From Streptomyces celluloflavus (GTDB lineage Bacteria; Actinomycetota; Actinomycetes; Streptomycetales; Streptomycetaceae): DNA of 64,000 nt. Of this stretch, positions 9,101-17,300 are shown piece by piece. Where the stretch lies: the NCBI GenBank assembly GCA_000720995.1, contig JOEL01000002.1, positions 372,001 to 436,000 on the forward strand, given 5' to 3'. The translations under genes and the position numbers were made by a program. The notes below the pieces were generated by a model, which saw only the letters and a list, made by a program, of their open reading frames with translations, did not search any database and had not been told where the DNA came from. Within the stretch, counting starts at the first letter, position 1. Each line of letters starts with the position of its first letter.

Positions 9101-10207
9101 GACGGGGTCGAGATAGCGCGCGACGCCCGCGCCCGCGACCACCAGCTCGCCCTCGCAGCCGTAGGGCACCGGCTCGCCCGCGGCGTCGACGACCGCCAGC
9201 CGCCAGCCGTCCAGCGGCAGTCCGATGCGTACCGGCAGCCCCGCGGTCATCCGGTCAGCGCACGCCACGACGGTCGTCTCCGTCGGGCCGTAGGTGTTCC
9301 ACATCTCCCGCCCCGGCGTGGCGAACCGCTCCACGAGCCCGGCCGGGCACGCCTCACCGCCGACGATCAGCAGCCGTACCCGCGCGAGTGCCTCGTCCGG
9401 CCAGAGCGCGGCCAGGGTGGGCACCGTGGACACCACGGTGATGCCGCGTTCGATCAGCCAGCCGCCCAGCTCGTGGCCCGCCCGGACGAGCGAGCGCGGC
9501 GCGGGCACCAGGCAGGCGCCGTGCCGCCAGGCCAGCCACATCTCCTCGCACGAGGCGTCGAAGGAGACGGACAGCCCCGCGAGGACCCGGTCGCCCGGTC
9601 CCAGCGGGCGGTCGCCCTCCTGGAGGAAGAGCCCCGCCTCGGCGTCGACGAACGCCGCGGCCGACCGGTGGCTGACCGCGACGCCCTTGGGGGCGCCGGT
9701 CGACCCCGACGTGAAGATGATCCAGGCGTCGTCCTGCGGCCCCGGGGCCTTCCCTGGTGTGCCGCCGCGCGGTTCGCCCCGCGGTGCGAGCCGCCCGTCC
9801 GCCCCGATCACGGCGCACACCCCGGCCTCCCGGAACACCGTGGCGGCGCGCTCGTCGGGGTCGTCGGCATCGACCGGGACGTAGGCGGCGCCGCTGCGCA
9901 GCACGGCGAGCAGGGACAGATACAGCTCGGCCGTGCCGGAGGGAATGCGGATGCCGACCCGGTCGCCGGGCCCGATGCCGTGCTCCGACAGCCTGCGGGC
10001 CCGGCGCGTGACCTCCGCGCTCAGCCCGCGGTAGTCGAGCACCTCGTCCCCGGTGTCGAGGGCGTCGGCGCCGGGGTACGCGGCCGCGGTGGCATCCAGT
10101 ACGTGGAGCAGGGTCCGGGGCGGGGGAGCGGCCGCCCCGCGGTAGATGCCCACCGCGGGGTGCGGCTCCGGCGGATCACAGGGGGACTCAAGTAGGGACG
10201 AAGACAT
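6158..10207 (-). CDS. pls: Pls-type poly-amino-acid synthetase (epsilon-poly-L-lysine-synthetase-like NRPS)
   Basis: 1349 residues with the unusual Pls/PosA architecture and no condensation or thioesterase domain. The adenylation domain (~30-500) has IIFTSGSTGAPKG, SFDASCEEMW, NTYGPTETT, YRTGD and KLGGRRIELGE. A carrier domain follows with DFFALGGTSLSAARL; Ser557 is the phosphopantetheine site. The rest (~630-1340) holds six hydrophobic segments alternating with three left-handed beta-helix/soluble blocks, the membrane part that in Pls iteratively links monomers. By eye alignment to PheA the specificity residues read D-A-E-S-I-G-T-V-V-K; an acidic residue at position 239 suits a basic monomer (Lys, Orn, Dab). 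An AGAGG box lies 7 nt before the ATG. The product is probably epsilon-poly-L-lysine or a related cationic homopolymer; the monomer is inferred. Confidence 0.9.
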   Translation of the reverse strand: MSSSLLESPCDPPEPHPAVGIYRGAAAPPPRTLLHVLDATAAAYPGADALDTGDEVLDYRGLSAEVTRRARRLSEHGIGPGDRVGIRIPSGTAELYLSLLAVLRSGAAYVPVDADDPDERAATVFREAGVCAVIGADGRLAPRGEPRGGTPGKAPGPQDDAWIIFTSGSTGAPKGVAVSHRSAAAFVDAEAGLFLQEGDRPLGPGDRVLAGLSVSFDASCEEMWLAWRHGACLVPAPRSLVRAGHELGGWLIERGITVVSTVPTLAALWPDEALARVRLLIVGGEACPAGLVERFATPGREMWNTYGPTETTVVACADRMTAGLPVRIGLPLDGWRLAVVDAAGEPVPYGCEGELVVAGAGVARYLDPVKDADRFRPCAALDAARAYRTGDLVRAERAGLVYVGRADDQVKLGGRRIELGEIDAALSALDGVRGAAAAVRTTPGGGQILVGYVVTGNGADGGTGFRADRARGVLADRLPAALVPVLAEVAELPTRTSGKVDRDALPWPLPALAGGGAGSEPGEELSGSAARLAELWERLLGVRPGADSDFFALGGTSLSAARLASELRAHHPGVSVADLYRQPVLRDMAGHLDSLAGEAGPARPVRPVRRRTGAAQLLVQTGLFAIAGLRLLVGLMTADNVLGLLAPQAWAPYTSWWLVIAGWLVLLSAPGRFLIGAGAARALTRTIVPGSYPRGGRVHLRLWSAERIVASFGVPALLGTPWAGRYARALGCRVGANVALHAMPPVTGLAEFGDGASVEPEADLAGWWLDGETLHIGAVRIGAGARVGHRSMLMPGAEVGPEGELAPGACLDGVVPEGNCWTGSPARPAKGYAQIAGKGWPAPRPERSRRWSAAYALSLAGLPALPLLASLPALVGVYYLVRDCATLSEAALRLFAAVPAIAIGTTLCWMVVLAAVVRLLGRGIRPGMHPVCGPVAWRAWLVTRLVDGARGTLFPLYASLATPLWLRLLGARVGRRAEISTVLPLPSLLSVEDFAFLADDTLVAPYELRGGWLRLGTARIGRRSFVGNSGIVGPDRAVPDESLIGVLSDAPEHSEPGTSWLGRPALPLPRVATTGEVGRTFEPPRRLVVARAAVELCRVLPLMCAMALTEAVLLTEQGALDTGGPGLAVLVGAPLLLLAAGVAALTTTAAKWLLVGRFTAGEHPLWSSFVWRNELYDTFVESLAVPWMTRAFTGTPVLNWWLRSLGARIGRGVWCETHWLPETDLITLGDGVSVNRGCVLQTHLFHDRIMRLDTVHLAAGSSLGPHGISLPGTAVGAHASIGPSSLVMRGESVPAGTRWAGNPIAGATDGARKGVRAHGTPVGAGVPGTPVAVGAPGTPVGAVEGGGPA

Positions 10208-10545
10208 GGGTATGCCTCTGTTCGACGCCAGTGGTACGGATACCCCTCGGATATCCGCCCCTACAGACGACCCCTACCCACGCCGGGTTCGCTATTCGAC
10301 ACTATATCTCCGTCAATCGAACACCTCATTTCGCGCGCCCGAGGGGCCATCAGCCCAGGCCCGCACAGGGATAAGGCGTCTGCACCCTGACCGGCCCATG
10401 GGAAAGACTTGACGCGGCCTGTGCGTTGTTTTCGCCGCCAAGGAGGGGAATGCACGGCTTGCGTGGACATGAGGGCAGGCGTGTGGTAATGGGCGTGACA
10501 GGAGAGAGTGAGGGTGCGCCAGTACCGTAGCGTGGTACGGGCGTC
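10208..10545. other. Intergenic leader of the pls operon (338 bp)
   Basis: No credible gene is seen. The stretch around 10285-10330 is notably AT-rich for this genome and contains the candidate pls promoter listed separately. The 10430-10540 part, downstream of the start-less strand and after the methyltransferase stop, shows no clear hairpin. Confidence 0.5.
10289..10316 (-). promoter_or_regulatory. Candidate promoter of the pls operon
   Basis: On the minus strand TTGACG (10316-10311) is followed after 16 nt by TAGCGA (10294-10289), placing a transcript start about 75 nt before the pls start codon. The -35 hexamer is near consensus for the housekeeping sigma factor; the -10 box lacks the final T. 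Confidence 0.35.
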
Positions 10546-11382
10546 TCAGGCGGGCCGGGTCGCGCTGCCCAGCAGGGCGACGACGGGCAGCGCCACGAAG
10601 CCGTCACCGACCGCGTGCGCGGCGGCCTTGCGGTCGTAGATCCGGCGGACGGCCGCGTACGACGCCGCGTCGAGCCGGGAGACCACCGTGCCGGTCAGCG
10701 GAGTGCCCGTCACGAGGTCGGTCCACCACTGGTCCGGATCGACGCGGTGCAGCCAGCTGACCGTCTCGACATCGGCGTCCGCGAACCCGGCGTCCGCCAG
10801 CAGCCCGTGGAACGCCGACGGACGGTCCGGTGCGGTGGAGTCGGCCAGGAACGGCCCCGCCTGGGGCACCCCGGCGGGGTACGGCACGCCCGATTCGGCC
10901 AGCGCCTCGCCGAACAGCGCGAGCGCGCGCATCGGTTCCTTCTCCCAGCAGGTCAGCGCGAGCCGGCCGCCGGGCGCCAGCACCCGGCGGAGCTCCGCGA
11001 GCCCGGCAGCCGGATCGCCGAGGTGGTTGATCACGAAGTTGCCGACGACGGCGGAGAACTCCCCGTCGGGGAAGGGGAGTTCGGTGAGCAGCGCGACCCT
11101 GGTGTCGAGGCCGGGGTGGGTCCGTCCGGCGAGTTCGGCCATCTCCGGTGAGGCGTCCACGGCCGTCACCTTCGCCCCGCGCTCCAGCGCCGCCGCCGCG
11201 ACCGGGCCCGGTCCGCAGCCCGCGTCCAGCACCCGGGTCCCCGCGGTCACCCCCGCGGCGTCCAGCAGCGGTTCGGCCAGCCGGGTGGTCAGCCGCCCGA
11301 AGCCCGCCCGGTAGGCGTCGGCGCGGCCGGACCAGCCCGTCCGCTCGAACTCGTCGAACGACTCCGCGTCCCACGTGGTCAT
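10546..11382 (-). CDS. SAM-dependent class I methyltransferase
   Basis: 278 residues. The SAM-binding motif I reads VLDAGCGPGPVAAAALERGA, followed by the acidic strand VTAVDASPEM (motif post-I) and FSAVVGNFVINHLGDPAAGL (motif II region), then LRRVLAPGGRLALTCWEKEP. These place it with ubiquinone/menaquinone-type small-molecule methyltransferases. The ATG at 11382 is preferred over an upstream in-frame start because GAGGAC precedes it at the right distance and homologous folds begin there. The gene is monocistronic on the minus strand, 340 bp upstream of the pls operon, so co-regulation is not implied. The substrate is unknown. Confidence 0.88.
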   Translation of the reverse strand: MTTWDAESFDEFERTGWSGRADAYRAGFGRLTTRLAEPLLDAAGVTAGTRVLDAGCGPGPVAAAALERGAKVTAVDASPEMAELAGRTHPGLDTRVALLTELPFPDGEFSAVVGNFVINHLGDPAAGLAELRRVLAPGGRLALTCWEKEPMRALALFGEALAESGVPYPAGVPQAGPFLADSTAPDRPSAFHGLLADAGFADADVETVSWLHRVDPDQWWTDLVTGTPLTGTVVSRLDAASYAAVRRIYDRKAAAHAVGDGFVALPVVALLGSATRPA

Positions 11383-11526
11383 GGCCGTCCTCGTCTCTCC
11401 TCGGTGGCCCCTCATGGTGCCAGAGGCCCACCGGCGGGGCCGGTGTGTCCGGGCGGGTGTCGGCAACTTCCGGTCGCGGTCCGCGGTGCGCGCCGCACAC
11501 CTGGGCGGGCCCGTCCGCGGGCGTCC

Positions 11527-13155
11527 CTAGGACTCCCCGCCGGCCGCCGCCACCGCCTTCGCCCAGCGGTAGTCCGCCTTGCCGCTGGGCGAGCGCCGGA
11601 TGCGGTCGGTGAAGACGACGGCGCGCGGAATCTTGTACCCGGCCAGGCGGGTCCGGCAGTGGTCCTGGACACCGGCCAGGTCCAACGGCGCCGAACCGGC
11701 CCGGAGCTGGACGACGGCCGCCACCCGGCTACCCCACCGCTCGTCCGGAACGCCCGCCACCAGCGCGTCGTAGACGTCCGGATGGGCCTTCAGCGCCTGT
11801 TCGACCTCCTCCGGGTAGATCTTCTCGCCGCCGGAGTTGATGCACTGCGAGCCCCGGCCCAGCACGGTGACGATGCCCTCGGCGTCCACGGTCGCCATAT
11901 CGCCCAGCAGCACCCACCGGTCGCCGTCCGCCTCGAAGAACGTCTCGGCGGTCTTCTGCGGGTCGTTGTAGTAGCCCAGCGGGACGTGCCCGCGCAGCGC
12001 GATCCGCCCCGTACCACCGGCCGCGACCGGCTCGTGGGTGGCCGGATCCACCACCGCCGTACGGGAGTTGACCCGCAGCCGGAACCCCTTGTCCGGGCCC
12101 GAGTCCTCGGTGGCCGTGCCGTTGAAGCCGGATTCGGAGGAGCCGAAGTTGTTCAGCAGCAGGGCGCCCGGGACCAGTGCGGCGAACTGGTCCCGGACGG
12201 TCTCCGAGAGGATCGCGCCGGAGCTGCTGACGCTGAACAGCGAGGAGCAGTCGGTGTCCTTGAGCGGTCCGCCGAGCGCGTCGACGAGCGGGCGCAGCAT
12301 CGCGTCGCCGACCAGCGAGACGCTGGTGACCCGCTCGCGCGCCACGGTGCGCAGCACGTCCTCGGGCGTGAACTTGCGGTGCAGGACGACCTTCTGGCCG
12401 AAGTGGAAGGCGATGAACGCGGTGAGTGTGGAGGTGCCGTGCATCAGCGGGGGAGCGGGGAAGAAGGCGAGGCCGTCACCGCCCGCCGCGACCCGTTCGG
12501 CCAGTTCCGCCGGGTGCCCGACCGGCTCACCGGTCGGCGCCCCGCCGCCCATCCCGGAGAAGAACAGGTCCTCGTGGCGCCACACCACGCCCTTGGGCAT
12601 ACCGGTGGTGCCGCCGGTGTAGATGACGATCCGGTCGTCGCCGGAGCGCGGGCCGAAGCCGCGCTCGGGCGATCCGGCGGCTTCCGCGTCCGCGAGCGGG
12701 ACGGGGACGAGGTGCGGCCCGGCGACACCGGCGGGCGGGGTGCCCACCCGTACGAGGTGCCGCAGCCGCGCGGCCCGGGGCAGGGCGGCGGCGACCCGTT
12801 CGGTGAACTCCGCGTCGTAGACCAGGGCGACCAGGTCTGCGTCCCGGTAGAGATAGGCCAATTCGTCCGCCACATAGCGGTAGTTGACGTTGACCGGCAC
12901 CGCGCGGATCTTCAGGCAGGCGTAGAGGGTCTGGAGGTACTCGACGCCGTTGTAGAGGTGCAGCCCGACGTGCTGACCGGGGGCGACGCCCTGGTCGCGC
13001 AGATGGTGGGCGAGGCGGTTGGCGGCCCGGTCCAGCTCCGCGTAGGTGAGCCGGCGCTCGGCGCCGGACCCCGGATGGTCGAGGTACACCAGCGCCTCGC
13101 GGCCGGGGACCGTGTCGGCGATCGACTCGAAGAGGTCGGCAAGGTTGTACTCCAC
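11527..13155 (-). CDS. Acyl-CoA synthetase (FadD-like)
   Basis: 542 residues of the ANL superfamily, starting VEYNLADLFESIADTVPGREALVYLDHP, a typical opening for actinobacterial acyl-CoA synthetases next to crotonase and thiolase genes. The P-loop is IVIYTGGTTGMPKGVVWRHED, with NNFGSSESGF for adenine, GYYNDPQKTAETFF, VLGRGSQCINSGGEKIYPEEVE and a C-terminal RSPSGKADYRW lysine motif. The GTG at 13155 is chosen for its GGAGGAG ribosome site; an ATG at 13194 would add 13 residues. It is divergent from the enoyl-CoA hydratase/DUF35/thiolase operon across a 160-bp region containing a palindromic operator. It probably supplies the acyl-CoA processed by that operon (fatty acid or steroid/terpenoid side chain). 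Confidence 0.92.
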   Translation of the reverse strand: MEYNLADLFESIADTVPGREALVYLDHPGSGAERRLTYAELDRAANRLAHHLRDQGVAPGQHVGLHLYNGVEYLQTLYACLKIRAVPVNVNYRYVADELAYLYRDADLVALVYDAEFTERVAAALPRAARLRHLVRVGTPPAGVAGPHLVPVPLADAEAAGSPERGFGPRSGDDRIVIYTGGTTGMPKGVVWRHEDLFFSGMGGGAPTGEPVGHPAELAERVAAGGDGLAFFPAPPLMHGTSTLTAFIAFHFGQKVVLHRKFTPEDVLRTVARERVTSVSLVGDAMLRPLVDALGGPLKDTDCSSLFSVSSSGAILSETVRDQFAALVPGALLLNNFGSSESGFNGTATEDSGPDKGFRLRVNSRTAVVDPATHEPVAAGGTGRIALRGHVPLGYYNDPQKTAETFFEADGDRWVLLGDMATVDAEGIVTVLGRGSQCINSGGEKIYPEEVEQALKAHPDVYDALVAGVPDERWGSRVAAVVQLRAGSAPLDLAGVQDHCRTRLAGYKIPRAVVFTDRIRRSPSGKADYRWAKAVAAAGGES

Positions 13156-13239
13156 GTCTCCTCCAGACCGGGCGGACGTCGGCTTGGCGGTCATTAGAGC
13201 GCCGCCGAGAGGCGCAGGGAAGGGCCGTGGCCAAGAAAA

Positions 13240-13254
13240 CTGACTGCCTGTCAG
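13240..13254. promoter_or_regulatory. CTGAC-N5-GTCAG operator between divergent lipid-catabolism genes
   Basis: CTGACTGCCTGTCAG is a perfect 5-bp inverted repeat with a 5-nt centre, flanked by AAAA on both sides, located in the 163-bp region between the acyl-CoA synthetase and enoyl-CoA hydratase starts. The same spaced palindrome occurs at 60259-60273 before the second DUF35/thiolase pair. It looks like a TetR-family operator. Confidence 0.55.
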
Positions 13255-13318
13255 AAAACTCTTGAAGTCGCCGTTCGGCTGCTGCAACCTGTTCTCCGTC
13301 TGGAGACGGGAGGACGGC

Positions 13319-14119
13319 ATGAGCGGTACCGAACATCTCACCGTACGGCGCGTCGGCGCGACACTGGTGCTCACCCTCAACCGGCCGGAGGCCAGGAACG
13401 CGCTCTCGCTGCCGATGCTGGTGGGCCTGTACGACGGCTGGCTGGCCGCCGACGAGGACGACGCGATCCGCTCCATCGTGCTCACCGGCGCCGGCGGCAC
13501 CTTCTGCGCCGGGATGGACCTCAAGGCCCTCGCGGGCGACGGGATGACCGGCGAGCGCTACCGCGACCGGCTGCGCGACGACCCCGACCTGCACTGGAAG
13601 GCGATGCTGCGCCACCACCGCCCGCGCAAACCCGTGATCGCCGCCGTCGAGGGCCACTGCGTCGCCGGCGGCACCGAGATCCTCCAGGGCACCGACATCC
13701 GGGTGGCCGGGGAGAGCGCCGTCTTCGGGCTCTTCGAGGTCCGGCGCGGCCTCTTCCCCATCGGCGGCTCCACCGTCCGCCTCGCCCGCCAGATCCCCCG
13801 CACCCACGCCCTGGAAATGCTGCTCACCGGACGCCCCTACCCGGCGCGCGAAGCCGAACGCATCGGCCTGATCGGCCATGTCGTACCCGACGGCACCGCA
13901 CTGGAGAAGGCCCTGGAGATCGCCGAGCAGATCAACGCCTGCGGCCCGCTGGCCGTCGAAGCCGTCAAGGCGTCCGTCTACGAGACGGCGGAGCTGCCCG
14001 AGACCGAAGGGCTCAAGGCCGAACTGGAGCGCGGCTGGCCGGTCTTCGCCACCGCCGACGCGAAGGAGGGCTCCCTCGCCTTCACCCAGAAGCGCCCACC
14101 CGTCTTCCGGCGCGCCTGA
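13319..14119 (+). CDS. Enoyl-CoA hydratase/isomerase family protein (crotonase)
   Basis: 266 residues of the crotonase fold, predicted to hydrate a 2-enoyl-CoA (or act as an isomerase) in beta-oxidation. Visible elements are the CoA-binding TLNRPEARNALS, the first oxyanion-hole loop GAGGTFCAGMDLKAL (near 58-71), the second loop VEGHCVAGGTEILQGTDIRV (110-129) and FGLFEVRRGLFPIGGS. Only one of the two usual catalytic glutamates is obvious (E120/E140 region), so a reaction other than classical hydration is possible. The ATG at 13319 has GGGAGGA just upstream. It is the first gene of an operon with the DUF35 protein (15-nt gap) and two thiolase-like proteins, a set seen in steroid or branched side-chain degradation. 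Confidence 0.9.
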   Translation: MSGTEHLTVRRVGATLVLTLNRPEARNALSLPMLVGLYDGWLAADEDDAIRSIVLTGAGGTFCAGMDLKALAGDGMTGERYRDRLRDDPDLHWKAMLRHHRPRKPVIAAVEGHCVAGGTEILQGTDIRVAGESAVFGLFEVRRGLFPIGGSTVRLARQIPRTHALEMLLTGRPYPAREAERIGLIGHVVPDGTALEKALEIAEQINACGPLAVEAVKASVYETAELPETEGLKAELERGWPVFATADAKEGSLAFTQKRPPVFRRA

Positions 14120-14134
14120 CCCGAGGAGTTCCGC

Positions 14135-15082
14135 ATGGCCGAAATCCGCACGGCGCCGCTCGTGGTGGAGTTCCCCTTCACCCGCTCGCTGGGCCCCGTC
14201 CAGAGCGCCTTCCTCACCGGACTGCGCGAGCGCACCGTCCTCGGCGTCCGCGCGGGCGACGGACGGGTGATCGTCCCGCCCGCCGAATACGACCCGGTCA
14301 CCGCCGAGGAGATCCGCGACCTGGTCGAGGTCGGCTCGGCCGGCACCGTCACCACCTGGGCCTGGAACCCCGCCCCGCGCCGCGGCCAGCCGCTCGCCAC
14401 CCCCTTCGCCTGGGTCCTGGTCCGGCTCGACGGCGCCGACACCGCGCTGCTGCACGCCCTGGACGTCCCCGGCCCGGAGTCCGTACACACCGGCCTGCGG
14501 GTCCGCATCCGCTGGGCCGCCGAACGCACCGGCGCGATCACCGACATCGCCTGCTTCACCCCGTACGACGGACCGGGGAGCGGCGCCGAACCGGCCGCGC
14601 ACAGCGGGGAGTTCGCCGACCCTGTCACCGGCATCACCACCCCCGCCCGCCTCGACTACACCTACGCACCCGGCCGCGCCCAGTCCCGCTACCTCCGGGC
14701 GCTCGCCGGACGCAAGACCATCGGCGAGCGCTGCCCCTCCTGCCGCAAGGTCTATGTGCCGCCCCGCGGCGCCTGCCCCACCTGCGGTATCGCCACCGAC
14801 ACCCAGGTCGAGGTCGGCCCCCGCGGCACCGTCACCACCTACTGCATCGTCAACATCAAGGCCCGGAACCTCGACATCGAGGTCCCCTACGTCTACGCCC
14901 ACATCGCCCTGGACGGCGCCGGTCTGGCCCTGCACGCGCGCATCGGCGGCATCTCCTACGACGAGGTCAGGATGGGCCTGCGCGTCGAACCGGTATGGAC
15001 CGGCGACGGCACCTTCCCCGACCACTACCGCCCCACCGGCGAACCCGACGCTCCCTACGACAGCTACAAGGAGCTGATCTGA
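14135..15082 (+). CDS. Two-OB-fold protein with DUF35 zinc ribbon, partner of thiolase-like proteins
   Basis: 315 residues in two halves. The N-terminal half (1-145) looks like an OB-fold/MaoC-like domain. The C-terminal half has the DUF35 signature: a rubredoxin-like zinc ribbon with C200, C203, C214 and C217, followed by an OB-fold with VPYVYAHIALDG. DUF35 proteins bind thiolase-superfamily enzymes and are often needed for their activity, as in the Ltp2-ChsH2 aldolase of steroid side-chain degradation. Its stop TGA shares one base with the ATG of the next, thiolase-like gene (TGATG), so the two are translationally coupled, consistent with a stoichiometric complex. The fold calls are firm; the substrate is inferred only from context. 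Confidence 0.88.
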   Translation: MAEIRTAPLVVEFPFTRSLGPVQSAFLTGLRERTVLGVRAGDGRVIVPPAEYDPVTAEEIRDLVEVGSAGTVTTWAWNPAPRRGQPLATPFAWVLVRLDGADTALLHALDVPGPESVHTGLRVRIRWAAERTGAITDIACFTPYDGPGSGAEPAAHSGEFADPVTGITTPARLDYTYAPGRAQSRYLRALAGRKTIGERCPSCRKVYVPPRGACPTCGIATDTQVEVGPRGTVTTYCIVNIKARNLDIEVPYVYAHIALDGAGLALHARIGGISYDEVRMGLRVEPVWTGDGTFPDHYRPTGEPDAPYDSYKELI

Positions 15083-16137
15083 TGCGCGAGGTCGCCATCG
15101 TCGCCTTCGGACAGAGTGACCACGTCCGCGACAGCGCGCAGACCTCCGAGGTCGAGATGCTGATGCCGGTGCTGCACGACGTCCTGCGCCGCACCGGCCT
15201 GCGCACCCGCGACATCGGCTTCACCTGCTCCGGCTCCAGCGACTACCTCGCCGGCCGCGCCTTCTCCTTCACCATGGCCCTGGACGGCGTCGGCGCCTGG
15301 CCGCCGATCTCCGAATCCCATGTCGAGACGGACGGCGCCTGGGCCCTGTACGAGGCATGGGTCAAGCTCCTCACCGGCGAGGCGGACACCGCGCTGGTCT
15401 ACGCGTACGGCAAGTCCTCCCCGGGCGACCTCCGCGAGGTGCTCACCCGCCAGCTCGACCCCTACTACCTGGCCCCGCTGTGGCCCGACTCCGTCGCGCT
15501 CGCCGCCCTCCAGGCCCAGGCCCTGATCGACGCCGGACGGACCGACGAGGCGGAACTGGCCGCCATCGCCGACCGCGACCGCACCGCCGCCGCGGCCCAC
15601 CCGCACGCACAGCGGCGCGGCCCGCGCCCGGCCGGCGAGTACGTCGTCGCGCCGCTGCGCACCGGCGACTGCCCGCCCATCGGCGACGGCGCGGCCGCGG
15701 TGATCCTCGCCGCCGGCGACACCGCCCGCCGGCTGGCCGCCGCGCAGGGCCGCCGCCCGGCCTGGATCCGCGGCCTCGACCACCGCATCGAGGCCCACAG
15801 CTTGGGCGTGCGCGACCTCACCGACTCCCCGTCCACCCGGCTCGCCGCCGAACGCGCCGGCGTCTTCCGGCGCCCCGTCGACACCGCCGAACTGCACGCC
15901 CCCTTCACCTCCCAGGAGGTCGTCCTGCGGGACGCGCTCGCCCTCGACGACACGGTACGGATCAACCCCTCGGGCGGCGCCCAGGCCGCCAACCCCGTCA
16001 TGGCCACCGGACTGATCCGCCTCGGCGAGGCCGCCGACCGCATCCAGCGCGGCGACTCCGACCGCGCCCTCGCGCACGCCACCTCGGGGCCGTGCCTGCA
16101 ACAGAACCTGGTCGCCGTCCTGGAGGGGGAGGCATGA
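15082..16137 (+). CDS. Thiolase-superfamily protein lacking the nucleophilic Cys (lipid-transfer/aldolase type)
   Basis: 351 residues with the overall thiolase fold (MREVAIVAFGQSDHVRD start; INPSGGAQAANPVMATGLIRLGEA in the C-terminal half), but the usual ACASG cysteine loop is replaced by SESHVETDGAWALYE. The only other thiolase-like cysteine is in the terminal GPCLQQN. This is the pattern of the non-thiolytic SCPx/Ltp branch, whose members with DUF35 partners act as retro-aldolases or heteromeric thiolases. Gene order DUF35-thiolase-thiolase, with 1-bp and 4-bp overlaps, indicates a complex made from one transcript. It could also form a heteromer with the next gene, each contributing part of an active site. 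Confidence 0.85.
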   Translation: MREVAIVAFGQSDHVRDSAQTSEVEMLMPVLHDVLRRTGLRTRDIGFTCSGSSDYLAGRAFSFTMALDGVGAWPPISESHVETDGAWALYEAWVKLLTGEADTALVYAYGKSSPGDLREVLTRQLDPYYLAPLWPDSVALAALQAQALIDAGRTDEAELAAIADRDRTAAAAHPHAQRRGPRPAGEYVVAPLRTGDCPPIGDGAAAVILAAGDTARRLAAAQGRRPAWIRGLDHRIEAHSLGVRDLTDSPSTRLAAERAGVFRRPVDTAELHAPFTSQEVVLRDALALDDTVRINPSGGAQAANPVMATGLIRLGEAADRIQRGDSDRALAHATSGPCLQQNLVAVLEGEA

Positions 16138-17300
16138 GCAAGGAACCCGTGGCCGTCACCGGTATCGGCCAGACCGCGCACGCCGCCGCCCGCCGCGATG
16201 TCTCCCTCGCCGGACTCGTCCGCGAGGCCGCCCGCCGCGCCCTGGACGACGCCCGGCTGGAATGGGCGGACATCGACGCCGTGGTCATCGGCAAGGCCCC
16301 CGACTTCTTCGAGGGGGTGATGATGCCCGAGCTGTATCTCGCCGACGCGCTGGGCGCCGTCGGCAAACCGATGCTGCGGGTGCACACCGCCGGTTCGGTC
16401 GGCGGCTCCACCGCCCTGGTCGCCGCGAACCTCGTCGCCGCCCGGATCCACCGCACCGTCCTCACCCTCGCCTTCGAGAAGCAGTCCGAGTCCAACGCCA
16501 TGTGGGGGCTCTCCCTGCCGATCCCCTTCCAGCAGCCGCTGCTGGCCGGCGCCGGCGGATTCTTCGCCCCGCATGTGCGCGCGTACATCCGGCGCAGCGG
16601 CGCCCCGGACACCATCGGCTCCCTGGTCGCCTACAAGGACCGCCGCAATGCCCTGAAGAACCCCTACGCGCATCTGCACGAACACGACCTCACCCTGGAG
16701 CAGGTCCAGGCGTCTCCGATGCTCTGGGACCCGATCCGCTACTCCGAGACCTGCCCGTCCTCCGACGGCGCCTGCGCGATGATCCTCACCGACCGGGCCG
16801 GGGCCGCCCGCGCACCCCACCCGCCCGCCTGGGTGCACGGCGGCGCGATGCGCAGCGAACCCACCCTCTTCGCCGGCAAGGACTCCGTCTCACCGCAGGC
16901 CGGCAAGGACTGCGCGGCCGACGTCTACCGGCAGGCGGGCATCACCGACCCGCGCCGGGAGATCGACGCGGTGGAGATGTACGTGCCCTTCAGCTGGTAC
17001 GAGCCGATGTGGCTGGAGAACCTGGGCTTCGCCGCCGAGGGGGAGGGCTGGAAACTCACCGAGTCCGGCGTCACGGGACTCGACGGCGACCTCCCCGTCA
17101 ACCCCTCCGGCGGCGTCCTGTCCACCAACCCCATCGGCGCCTCCGGGATGCTCCGCTTCGCGGAGGCCGCCCTCCAGGTCCGCGGCCAGGCCGGCGACCA
17201 CCAGATCGACGGCGCCAGACGGGCGTTGGGACACGCCTACGGAGGCGGCGCACAGTTCTTCTCGATGTGGCTGGTCGGCACCGAACCCCCGCCCGGTTGA
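16134..17300 (+). CDS. Thiolase-superfamily protein, second subunit (no nucleophilic Cys)
   Basis: 388 residues, starting MSKEPVAVTGIGQTAHAAARRDVS. At the position of the catalytic cysteine it reads VHTAGSVGGSTALVAANL, so Ser/Gly replace Cys, a hallmark of Ltp-type thiolase relatives. The C-terminal half retains NPSGGVLSTNPIGASGMLRFAE and the GHAYGGGAQF histidine region. The start overlaps the preceding stop by 4 bp (ATGA). Together with the enoyl-CoA hydratase and DUF35 protein it probably catalyses the hydration and aldol or thiolytic cleavage steps of an acyl-CoA side-chain pathway. The operon ends here; no hairpin is obvious in the following 176 bp. Confidence 0.87.
   Translation: MSKEPVAVTGIGQTAHAAARRDVSLAGLVREAARRALDDARLEWADIDAVVIGKAPDFFEGVMMPELYLADALGAVGKPMLRVHTAGSVGGSTALVAANLVAARIHRTVLTLAFEKQSESNAMWGLSLPIPFQQPLLAGAGGFFAPHVRAYIRRSGAPDTIGSLVAYKDRRNALKNPYAHLHEHDLTLEQVQASPMLWDPIRYSETCPSSDGACAMILTDRAGAARAPHPPAWVHGGAMRSEPTLFAGKDSVSPQAGKDCAADVYRQAGITDPRREIDAVEMYVPFSWYEPMWLENLGFAAEGEGWKLTESGVTGLDGDLPVNPSGGVLSTNPIGASGMLRFAEAALQVRGQAGDHQIDGARRALGHAYGGGAQFFSMWLVGTEPPPG

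Noticed and set aside
10261-10470. Short ORFs in the pls leader
   Set aside because: No ribosome sites or conserved-looking sequence; the region is better explained as promoter and leader.
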